A stretch of DNA of 22,039 nt from Bacillota bacterium. GTDB taxonomy: Bacteria > Bacillota > Clostridia > Christensenellales > CAG-138. The stretch is from positions 1-22,039 of the forward strand of contig JAEYLA010000005.1 in assembly GCA_023461495.1 (NCBI GenBank). Reading direction: 5' to 3'. The position numbers and the translations under genes were made by a program. Shown in pieces: positions 8,273 through 14,444 of the stretch; the first letter of the stretch is position 1, and the number at the start of each line of letters is the position of its first letter. Under the pieces are notes generated by a model. That model searched no databases. It was not told the DNA's origin and saw only the letters and a list, made by a program, of their open reading frames with translations.

Positions 8273-8362
8273 TAGATGTTCTACCTTCTAACTGTTTGAT
8301 TTTTTGTAGTTTCGATCATTCTGGGTCGAATCAATGTCCTTCATTTAACGTGAATACTATCG

Positions 8363-8391
8363 AGAATAGCAAATAGTTTATATATTATCAA
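8363..8391 (-). promoter_or_regulatory. SigA-type promoter of the dehydrogenase-malic enzyme operon
   Basis: The minus strand reads TTGATA, 17 bases, then TATTCT. It lies about 90 bases ahead of the start at 8272. A vegetative-type promoter suggests that this cargo is expressed outside sporulation. Confidence 0.6.
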
Positions 8392-8573
8392 GGGGGTCCC
8401 ATAAAAAAATATTAAGGATTCGAGAAAAACAATATGCTTCTATAGTTTTATCTTCCTTATAATAAATTAAGTTTACACGTCACAAAACAAATATTAACAG
8501 AGGTTATATACGGACTTTGGAAATTTTAGGTCACCTAATCCATATACACCACAAAATGGGATAAAAACTCTAT

Positions 8574-8669
8574 GCCTTGATAGACGCATACACTTACGAG
8601 GAAAGCCGCATGGAGAGCAGGCGGCTGGCCGCAATCAGTAATGCAGGCGATGTCGGATTGTACATATGA
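8574..8669 (+). other. Short open stretch, possible gene remnant
   Basis: Between a TAA and a TGA the plus strand reads L-Y-A-L-I-D-A-Y-T-Y-E-E-S-R-M-E-S-R-R-L (first 20 residues), ending in G-L-Y-I. It looks protein-like but has no ribosome-binding site and only an internal ATG. I do not recognise it. Apart from this, the dehydrogenase promoter and the small ORF at 8773, the 8273-8986 gap is AT-rich and shows nothing else clear. Confidence 0.25.
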
Positions 8670-8772
8670 CAAAAATGGACGGAAACCCGTCTCTTCGTAT
8701 TTGCATAAGCGTTGTGATAACGGACAATCAAGCAGGCATAGTATCTAAACACCATTCTATTGAGGTAACTAT

Positions 8773-8940
8773 ATGGATATTATCGTTCATGGCCCAAAGG
8801 AACCGGAGCGCCTGCTGGAATTACAGAAAAGGATTGCCGCGGTACACGCTGAAGCGGCGATCAGGAAAATATTGTCCATTTCCTGTCCAAAGCAACAGAA
8901 GGAAGCGCTCCTGCGAGCGATTATGAAAGGCGCGGAATAA
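8773..8940 (+). CDS. Small 55-residue protein at the element end; candidate excision (directionality) factor
   Basis: The ORF runs from ATG 8773 to TAA 8940 and has GAGGT 6 bases ahead of the start. The protein begins M-D-I-I-V-H-G-P-K-E-P-E-R-L-L-E-L-Q, is basic and mostly helical in appearance, and ends A-I-M-K-G-A-E. I do not recognise a named family. It is the only plus-strand gene in the skin element and ends 61 bases from the sigK 5' core, facing it. In C. difficile a small skin-encoded protein acts as the recombination directionality factor for skin excision. Size and position make this ORF the best candidate here, but no sequence likeness has been shown. A weak SigE-like -10 (CATAGTAT) lies about 40 bases upstream. 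Confidence 0.55.
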   Translation: MDIIVHGPKEPERLLELQKRIAAVHAEAAIRKILSISCPKQQKEALLRAIMKGAE

Positions 8941-8986
8941 AGCATCGTATTTGTTCCAACGCCCGTGGAGTGCATATTAAAGTCCG

Positions 8987-9331
8987 TTAGGATAGAATAC
9001 CATTTTCAATACAACGGGCCGCATATGTCGCAAGCGCGGTTCCTTTCTGCGCATCATAAGTGGAGACGGCCTTAATAAGGCCGATTGTGCCAATGGATAT
9101 GATGTCGTCATTGTCGCGGTTGGCGGTGGCGAATTTCTTTGCAATGTGCGCGACCAGTCTAAGGTTGTGTTCAATTAGCATGCTGCGCGCTTCATCATCC
9201 CCGCGTGCACAGCGTGCCAGGCAATCTTTTTCCTGCTCCGCAGTCAATGGCTCCGGAAATGAATTTCCGTTGTTTACGTATGCAGCAAAAAAGAATATGT
9301 CCTTGCAGAGCTGCATCAGAATATCTATCAT
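8987..9331 (-). CDS. sigK: RNA polymerase sigma-K factor, N-terminal part (SpoIVCB-like) of a split gene, with pro-sequence
   Basis: This 114-residue half carries regions 2.1-2.3 and part of 2.4: N-M/S-x-L-I-E-H-N-L-R-L-V-A-H at 50-62, then I-S-I-G-T-I-G-L-I-K and A-T-Y-A-A-R-C-I-E-N. After Asn110 the frame runs into element DNA and stops within 4 codons (G-I-L-S). I chose ATG 9331 because GGGGAGG lies 9 bases upstream; the longer TTG start at 9349 overlaps that site. Residues 2-18 (I-D-I-L-M-Q-L-C-K-D-I-F-F-F-A-A-Y) are hydrophobic and align with the B. subtilis pro-SigK leader before Y-V-x-N-x-x-F-P-x-P-L. In B. subtilis this leader is removed by SpoIVFB. The split is a programmed interruption, not a random truncation, because the other half and a recombinase are both present. 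Confidence 0.95.
   Translation of the reverse strand: MIDILMQLCKDIFFFAAYVNNGNSFPEPLTAEQEKDCLARCARGDDEARSMLIEHNLRLVAHIAKKFATANRDNDDIISIGTIGLIKAVSTYDAQKGTALATYAARCIENGILS
9001..9005 (-). other. Attachment core of the skin element, sigK 5' side
   Basis: The minus strand reads GA-AAATG-GTATT. The AAATG is the partner of 498-502. The element-side arm (8984-8995, read outward) holds CTATCCTAACGG. This repeats the words CTATCCT and TAACGG of the opposite end in inverted orientation. Confidence 0.85.
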
Positions 9332-9536
9332 CTGCCAATACCTCCCCAATTTGCGGTGTATTCAGCATATGCGCATAACAGCTTGTTGGTTGTTTGTCCT
9401 CCGAGATTGCCGCGCTCCGGCAGCGTGATCTTTTATTCAAAAATAAAACCGGCAAACGCGTTCTTTTTTAAGCAAAGCCAACCCGACGCTCGTATACAGC
9501 TTGGCTGTAGGAAACATAATAAAAATCATATGTTTA

Positions 9537-9565
9537 TTGACATTTAGAGGCGGGAACGATATGAT
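9537..9565 (+). promoter_or_regulatory. SigA promoter of the NCS2 permease gene
   Basis: TTGACA (9537-9542), 17 bases, TATGAT (9560-9565). This is near consensus and leaves a short leader of about 58 bases. A riboswitch upstream of this point would not be in the transcript, and none was recognised within the leader. Confidence 0.85.
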
Positions 9566-9629
9566 TGCCATAGTTTCTTCTTAATTTTATTTTATACTAA
9601 ATAATATTTTTCAGATAGGAGAACGCAGG

Positions 9630-10982
9630 ATGGCTGCTAACACAACGGGTACCAACCCCGCTACCTTGACAGGTGACAAATCTCTTTTTGAACTGAACGG
9701 AAAGCCTGGCTTCGCAAAAACATTGCCACAGGCATTGCAACATGTGCTTGCCATGTTGGTGGGAAATATCACGCCCCCCATCCTGATCGCTCAACTTCTC
9801 CAGTTACCCGAAGGCGACAAAATCTTGCTGATGCAGGCTGCCATGATCATTGGCGGCATTACAACGCTGCTCCAGCTCTATCCGGTTTTCAAATTCGGCA
9901 TGGGGCTACCAAACGTAATGGGCGTTGCGTTCGCTTATATGCCCATACTCTCCGCAATCGGGCTGTCCTACGGCATCAGCGCGATTTTCGGGGCACAGCT
10001 TATCGCGGCCTTTGCCTCCATTTTCATTGGCATGCTGATGGGGAAAATAAGAAAGTTTTTCCCGCCCATTGTCAGTGGCACAGTGGTATTGAGCATAGGA
10101 CTTTCCCTTTACGGTACCGCCGTCACCTATATGGCAGGTGGTTCCGGCGCGGGAGAGAGCTTCGGCAGCCCGATTTTCTGGATACTGGCAGGTGTAACAC
10201 TGATTGTAACGCTTGTATGCAGCCTGTTTGGGAAAGGGTACATTAAGGTTTCCGGAATGCTCATCGGCATCGTTGTGGGATATATGCTTGCGCTGATTCT
10301 GGGCGGGACCATTAGCTTCGACAACGTCTCCTCCGCGTCGTGGTTTGCTTTGCCCCGCTTTTTCAAGTGGGGGCTGGAATTCCATCCCTCGGCCATCATC
10401 TCTATGATATTGATGTACATTGTCCAAGCTGTGCAAACGATAGGAGACGTCTCCTCCACCGCGATAGGCGGATTTAGCCGTGAAGCGACAGATGCCGAAA
10501 TCGGCGGCGCGATCAAAGGCCAAGGCATCTGCGGTATGCTGGGCGCCTGCATCGGCGGCCTTCCGACCGATCCCTACAGCCAGAATGTCGGCCTGATCGT
10601 CACCACAAAGGTTGTTGCAAAAAGGGTGTTTGTCCTTGTGGGCGCAATCATCCTCATTGCGGGCTTTTGCCCCAAATTCGGCGCGCTTATGACCACGATC
10701 CCCTATCCCGTACTCGGTGGGGCGACAATCATGGTTTTTGCCGCAATCACGATGTCCGGCATACAGCTGATTACCCAGCAGCCGTTGAATTACCGCAATA
10801 AGATGATCGTCGGAATTTCTCTTGCGCTGGGCGTTGGGGTCAGTACGGTTTCAAATTCGCTCCAATACTTCTTAAAGGATATCCAGAACATTTTGGGGGC
10901 TTCGCCGATCGTCCTTGCCTTTCTCGTTTCCTTCATCCTCAACATCATTGTTCCAAAGGATGATTCCAAAGAAGAAGATTAA
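9630..10982 (+). CDS. NCS2-family nucleobase (xanthine/uracil-type) permease
   Basis: A 450-residue membrane protein of the nucleobase-cation symporter-2 family with about 12-14 membrane segments. The first helix motif L-P-Q-A-L-Q-H-V-L and the signature S-Q-N-V-G-L-I-V-T-T-K-V place it in the family. A-V-Q-T-I-G-D-V-S-S is the helix 8 motif. There, Gln replaces the Glu usual in E-x-x-G-D (XanQ Glu272). G-Q-G-I-C-G-M has Cys where many members have the Asp of A-D-G (XanQ Asp304). It imports a purine or pyrimidine base with a cation in related proteins; the substrate here is uncertain. The ATG follows AGGAG by 8 bases. It is transcribed alone, from its own promoter to its own terminator. Confidence 0.9.
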   Translation: MAANTTGTNPATLTGDKSLFELNGKPGFAKTLPQALQHVLAMLVGNITPPILIAQLLQLPEGDKILLMQAAMIIGGITTLLQLYPVFKFGMGLPNVMGVAFAYMPILSAIGLSYGISAIFGAQLIAAFASIFIGMLMGKIRKFFPPIVSGTVVLSIGLSLYGTAVTYMAGGSGAGESFGSPIFWILAGVTLIVTLVCSLFGKGYIKVSGMLIGIVVGYMLALILGGTISFDNVSSASWFALPRFFKWGLEFHPSAIISMILMYIVQAVQTIGDVSSTAIGGFSREATDAEIGGAIKGQGICGMLGACIGGLPTDPYSQNVGLIVTTKVVAKRVFVLVGAIILIAGFCPKFGALMTTIPYPVLGGATIMVFAAITMSGIQLITQQPLNYRNKMIVGISLALGVGVSTVSNSLQYFLKDIQNILGASPIVLAFLVSFILNIIVPKDDSKEED

Positions 10983-10999
10983 GACGTCAAAGTGATGGA

Positions 11000-11028
11000 A
11001 AAAGGAGTAGCGAAAGCTGCTCCTTTTT
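11000..11028 (+). terminator. Intrinsic terminator of the permease gene
   Basis: AAAGGAGTAGC and GCTGCTCCTTT pair around a GAAA loop and are followed by T residues, 18 bases after the permease stop codon. Confidence 0.9.
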
Positions 11029-11046
11029 AACAGAATCAGATTGGCC

Positions 11047-11547
11047 TTACGCTTTGTCGGCAAAGAACGAAAGCAGCAGGCGATAGTATCCTTTTCCCTC
11101 ATCATACAGGAAACCGCAGGATTCCAATGTATTGCACGAAGCGGCGTTCTCCTTTTCGGGCTGCACGATGATATCCTTTGCCGCGGTTTTTGTACGGATG
11201 GCGTCTATGAGCAACTGCACAATACGCTTTCCATATCCTGTTGAAGATAGGCTTCCTCACCGATCAAGTAGTCGATATAGGTTTCTCCGTGCGTCCAAAC
11301 AGAATACCAGTCCCCGGCATGGATACAGTCATATATTGGCAGAACCCAATGGAGTGGCTTGCCCGACATAACAATAAAATGCGAAATGAAAGAAAAGCTA
11401 TCGTCTCTATGCCGGATCTCATCAAGTCATGCCGCCGGATCCCGGATCCTCATACCGCTTTAAAATATACGGTTTATGCAGCCATGCATCTAAACGGGCA
11501 AGGTCGGCGTTCTCAATTTTTCTTAGATATAACTCCTGATCGACCAT
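11047..11547 (-). pseudogene. Decayed GNAT acetyltransferase (AAC(6')-like)
   Basis: The minus strand encodes pieces of one GNAT acetyltransferase in different frames. It starts at ATG 11547 (M-V-D-Q-E-L-Y-L-R-K-I-E-N) and continues with H-A-G-D-W-Y-S-V-W-T-H-G-E-T-Y. It ends with G-Y-G-K-R-I-V-Q-L-L-I-D-A-I-R and S-C-G-F-L-Y-D-E-G-K-G-Y-Y-R before a TAA at 11049. At least one nonsense change (a TGA at the expected Trp of the D-P-x-x-W motif) and three or more frameshifts interrupt it. The full span, 501 bases, equals a normal gene of about 166 residues. The parts match aminoglycoside-6'-acetyltransferase-like proteins of the family. It lies 21 bases after the U32 gene. The lesions are too many for sequencing error. 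Confidence 0.85.
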
Positions 11548-11568
11548 ACAAGATGTTTCCTTCCTGAT

Positions 11569-12798
11569 TCAGTCGGTCTTGAGTTCTTTTCTGAGCATAT
11601 CGCCTGGCTGTAGCGGTTGATCGGTACCGATCCAAAGCCGCTGCTGCGGATGCGGTGCGGAAGATACGCACTCCCCTTCCTCCGTCTGTATGGAGTTGAC
11701 GGCAATTGCACGACGAATGCTGCCGGGAGAAAGCACCTCCAGTATATCTCCCGCAAAAAATCGGTTGCGCTGCTCAATGAGCGCCGTGCGCTTTGCCGCA
11801 TCATATTGGAGCACCACTGCGGTGAGTTCATGCGTCTGGATATAGCTTGCGCTATGCGTCATCTGCCCCATTGCGCCGGGATCGCCAAATGCAAATCCCG
11901 TCGTATAAGGCCGGTGGCTTGTTTTTTCAAGTTCCTTTAGCAGCGCTGCATCCGGAGGCACAGTAAGCGGCTGATGCAGATAACCATCAAGCGCCATGCG
12001 ATAGGCATTGACAACGGTGGCCACATAATAGACGCTCTTCATGCGGCCCTCAATTTTCAGGCTGTCCGCTCCGGCGGCAATCACTTCATGAAGTTTGGGC
12101 AGCAAATTTAAATCGCGCGAATTGAGCAGGTAAGTACCCCGATCATCCTGTTCGATCCCCAGATATGCCCCATCCTTTCCGCGCTCTCTTAGCTCATACG
12201 TCCAACGGCAGGGCTGTGCACACTCTCCTTTGTTGGAGTCGCGGCCATTGATATAATTGCTCAGCAGGCACCGGCCGGAATAGGAAATACACATGGCGCC
12301 ATGCATAAAAATTTCCAATTCGAGCCCGGGCACCCGTTCCTTGATTGCCTTTGTTTCATCCATGGAAAGCTCCCGCGCGAGCACAATGCGCCGGATTCCC
12401 TGTGCGTGCCAAAAGGCCGCGGCATGGGAGTTTAATGTATTTGCCTGCGTGCTTAAATGCAGTTCCATATCGGGTACATGTTCTTTTGCGAGGCTTATAA
12501 CGCCCGGATCGTTTACGATCAGCGCATCCGCCCCTGCGGCAGAAAGATCGCGTAAAAAAGCGGGGACGCTTGTAAGCTCATGATCGCGCGCAAAGGCATT
12601 GACAGCAACATAGACGCGTTTGCTTTGCTCATGCGCAAACGCGCAAGCTTCCGCAAGCGCATCCATCGTAAAATTATCCGCAAAGTTGCGCAGGCTCATT
12701 TGCCGCATACCGACATACACGGCATCCGCGCCAAAGCGCAATGCCGTGTAAAACCGTTCCATATTGCCGGCAGGGGCCAGTAATTCGGGAATTTTCAT
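11569..12798 (-). CDS. Peptidase U32-family protein (TrhP/YrrO-like tRNA hydroxylation factor)
   Basis: This 409-residue protein has the U32 TIM-barrel start L-L-A-P-A-G-N-M-E (7-14) and the family signature E-I-F-M-H-G-A-M-C-I-S-Y-S-G-R-C near 162-177. Cys170, Cys177, Cys193 and Cys197 are the likely iron-sulphur ligands. Members once called collagenases include TrhP (YegQ in E. coli, YrrN/YrrO in Bacillus), which makes 5-hydroxyuridine in tRNA from prephrenate. The gene starts 6 bases after the mltG stop codon, so they are co-transcribed. The yrrL(mltG)-yrrM-yrrN-yrrO order in Bacillus supports the tRNA-modification reading over a protease role. Which of the TrhP subtypes it is cannot be settled here. 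Confidence 0.9.
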   Translation of the reverse strand: MKIPELLAPAGNMERFYTALRFGADAVYVGMRQMSLRNFADNFTMDALAEACAFAHEQSKRVYVAVNAFARDHELTSVPAFLRDLSAAGADALIVNDPGVISLAKEHVPDMELHLSTQANTLNSHAAAFWHAQGIRRIVLARELSMDETKAIKERVPGLELEIFMHGAMCISYSGRCLLSNYINGRDSNKGECAQPCRWTYELRERGKDGAYLGIEQDDRGTYLLNSRDLNLLPKLHEVIAAGADSLKIEGRMKSVYYVATVVNAYRMALDGYLHQPLTVPPDAALLKELEKTSHRPYTTGFAFGDPGAMGQMTHSASYIQTHELTAVVLQYDAAKRTALIEQRNRFFAGDILEVLSPGSIRRAIAVNSIQTEEGECVSSAPHPQQRLWIGTDQPLQPGDMLRKELKTD

Positions 12799-12804
12799 AC
12801 GATC

Positions 12805-13953
12805 TCAAGACCAATATTTGGAATATTTTGCAACATTGGCGTCATGCTCTTTGAGCGTCTTTGCAAATGCCAACGCTTTGTTCTCAGGAAGATCCATATT
12901 ACAGAAGTACAGATACCCATCTTTGACGTATTCCTCATTTGGATACAAGGCCGCCTCAATCGCCAGCTTCCCGGGGTTTGAAATGGGCCCGGCGGGAAGC
13001 CCTGCGTACATGTACGTATTATAAGGAGAATCTGTCGCAAGCTCCGCTTCGGTATAGACATATTTGTTGACCTTGAGCGCATACTGCATTGTTGCGCAGG
13101 ACCGCAGGCGCTCTCCTTTTTCCAGGCGGTTGTGAAACACAGCCGAGACCTTATAAAAGTCTTCTTTGATGGAAGCTTCGCGTTCAATGATGGAAGCCAG
13201 CGTAATGACATTATCAATGCTCATATCAAGCTCCTTGGCGCGGGCAAGATATTCTTCGGTAAAAATTTCGTTAAACCGTACCAGCATCTTATTGAGGACG
13301 CTTTCCGCGGTAGTATCCGCAAACACCTCATAGGTATCCGGGAACAGATATCCCTCCAGATAATAATCCCGCGGCCTTTCCGGATTCTCCTTAATATCCG
13401 CAAGAAACGGATAGGTCTTGAATGTTTCCTTGTCATTGCACAGCCTTTGGAACTCTTGCTCATCCACCGAAATGCCCGCCTGCTGCATAGACCAAAGCAC
13501 GCCGCTGATCGTATAACCTTCCTGTACTTTGAGTTTTACGGTGGCCCTTGGCGGATTGCCTGCGCAGATAATCTCTACAATCTCAGGGATGTCCATGTTC
13601 CGCGAAAGAATGTACGTGCCTGCTTTGAGCTTGCTTGCTTTGCCAACAAAGTCAACATACACCTTAAAAACCGCCGTATTGGAAATCAGACCCGGTTCCC
13701 CGTCCCCATAAGCCGTATAGAGTTTTTTTGCGATAGCGCTTGCAGAATCGCTTTTATCCACCACAAAGGCCACCGGGGTGGCATCGCTGCTGTTCACCGA
13801 ATTGATGTAGCGGTCCATCACAAAATGAATGCCGAACGAAAATACCGCATAGGTAATTCCCGCGCTAATGAGCAGTATTAAAAACGGGCGTAACACCCTC
13901 CATATCTGTTTCAGGGCTGGCGAAGGCCCGTTTAGCCGCTGTTTTTCAGGCAT
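12805..13953 (-). CDS. mltG: Endolytic murein transglycosylase MltG (YceG family)
   Basis: A 382-residue membrane-anchored glycan-cleaving enzyme that ends peptidoglycan chains during growth. A short cytoplasmic N-terminus and one membrane helix (about 21-43) precede the YceG domain. The catalytic Glu lies in A-S-I-I-E-R-E-A, followed by V-S-A-V-F-H-N-R-L. The end motifs A-G-L-P-A-G-P-I-S-N-P-G and A-L-Y-P-N-E-E are typical. I chose ATG 13953 because GGAGG lies 6-7 bases ahead. The frame stays open to 14040 but crosses the promoter at 14000-14028, so the longer start is unlikely. The U32 gene follows directly. Confidence 0.93.
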   Translation of the reverse strand: MPEKQRLNGPSPALKQIWRVLRPFLILLISAGITYAVFSFGIHFVMDRYINSVNSSDATPVAFVVDKSDSASAIAKKLYTAYGDGEPGLISNTAVFKVYVDFVGKASKLKAGTYILSRNMDIPEIVEIICAGNPPRATVKLKVQEGYTISGVLWSMQQAGISVDEQEFQRLCNDKETFKTYPFLADIKENPERPRDYYLEGYLFPDTYEVFADTTAESVLNKMLVRFNEIFTEEYLARAKELDMSIDNVITLASIIEREASIKEDFYKVSAVFHNRLEKGERLRSCATMQYALKVNKYVYTEAELATDSPYNTYMYAGLPAGPISNPGKLAIEAALYPNEEYVKDGYLYFCNMDLPENKALAFAKTLKEHDANVAKYSKYWS

Positions 13954-13999
13954 AAGCTTCCTCCGTTGTTGTAATTGCGCATTGCCTCTTGGCTCTTCT

Positions 14000-14028
14000 A
14001 TTATACCATAGAAACGCATACGCAACAA
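14000..14028 (-). promoter_or_regulatory. SigA promoter of mltG
   Basis: The minus strand reads TTGTTG, 17 bases, TATAAT, with an extended -10 (TGGTATAAT). It lies 47 bases ahead of the mltG ATG. Confidence 0.8.
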
Positions 14029-14042
14029 AGCGCGCCCCATTG

Positions 14043-14384
14043 TTACCCGTCCAGCACGCTTAAATCCGCCTCTACGGCTTCTGCAAGCAGCCTATAGATT
14101 TTGCCCAGAACTTGGTTCAGACGGTACTCGGCAAGCAAAAACTCCGCGGCATCCGGCTCAAACTGCAACAGTTCTCCCACATGGCGCAGACGCTCCAGTG
14201 TTTGGGGCGATTGCCTGCCCGCAACCATATCCGCTTCCGCTTGCATTTGCAGGCGGCGGTACTCCTTATAGAAATTACGAATGTTGTCGTTTTGAAGCGC
14301 CGTTTCCCGCGCGTTGCGATAGGTTATATATTCTTCGCTGGCTTTTAATGTCTGCGCCAGCGTCCGGGCAGCTTCCATTACCAT
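14043..14384 (-). CDS. YlbF/YmcA-family regulatory protein
   Basis: A 113-residue, mostly helical protein of the YlbF/YmcA (Com_YlbF) family, with A-R-T-L-A-Q-T-L-K-A-S-E-E-Y, then N-D-N-I-R-N-F-Y-K-E-Y-R-R-L-Q-M-Q and a helical C-terminus. ATG 14384 follows AGGGAG by 8 bases; an in-frame ATG two codons later is possible. In B. subtilis, YlbF, YmcA and YaaT form a complex that works with RNase Y in mRNA maturation. Here it follows the RNase J gene, 61 bases downstream, after a terminator-like hairpin. This suggests a shared RNA-processing link, though that is inferred. Confidence 0.8.
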   Translation of the reverse strand: MVMEAARTLAQTLKASEEYITYRNARETALQNDNIRNFYKEYRRLQMQAEADMVAGRQSPQTLERLRHVGELLQFEPDAAEFLLAEYRLNQVLGKIYRLLAEAVEADLSVLDG

Positions 14385-14400
14385 TAACGATACTCCCTTC

Positions 14401-14429
14401 AAAACAAAGGCGCCGCAAACGCAGCGCCT
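14401..14429 (-). terminator. Terminator-like hairpin between the RNase J and ylbF-like genes
   Basis: The minus strand pairs AGGCGCTGC with GCGGCGCCT around a short loop and runs into TTGTTTT. It lies 15 bases after the RNase J stop and just ahead of the YlbF ribosome-binding site. It may reduce rather than stop read-through. Confidence 0.75.
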
Positions 14430-14444
14430 CTGTTTCCTGATCAA

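Larger units (their letters stand above)
498..9005 (-). mobile_element. skin-type (sigK intervening) element, 8503 bp
   Basis: The element splits sigK at the codons for E-N-E-I-L. It is bounded by the direct 5-bp cores AAATG at 498-502 and 9001-9005. Excision removes 8503 bp and restores the reading frame GAA-AAT-GAA-ATC-CTC-ATG. Its genes, all on the minus strand except one small ORF, are a large serine recombinase, a Ca2+ P-type ATPase, yunB, a malic enzyme and an LDH/MDH-like dehydrogenase. In Bacillus subtilis and Clostridioides difficile, related elements are excised only in the mother cell by a serine recombinase. That this one is excised in the same way is inferred from the structure. 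It is smaller than the known 14-48 kb elements and shows no phage structural genes. Confidence 0.92.

Noticed and set aside
8666..8926. 86-codon frame overlapping the small ORF at 8773
   Set aside because: It has no ribosome-binding site. The 55-codon frame has a placed GAGGT and a more protein-like sequence.
139..9349. Two truncated sigma factor genes read as random pseudogene fragments
   Set aside because: The halves share a core in the same codon phase, rebuild a full-length SigK and enclose a serine recombinase, which is the pattern of a programmed skin interruption.
9332..9349. Longer sigK start at TTG 9349
   Set aside because: It overlaps the GGGGAGG ribosome-binding site that serves ATG 9331, and the pro-sequence aligns from ATG 9331.
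9476..9506. Hairpin AGCCAA/TTGGCT considered as a purine-type riboswitch of the permease
   Set aside because: It lies upstream of the permease promoter at 9537-9565, so it is not in that transcript, and it lacks the conserved purine-riboswitch core.
13954..14040. N-terminal extension of MltG to 14040
   Set aside because: The extension crosses the promoter at 14000-14028. GGAGG marks ATG 13953, which places the membrane helix near the N-terminus as expected.
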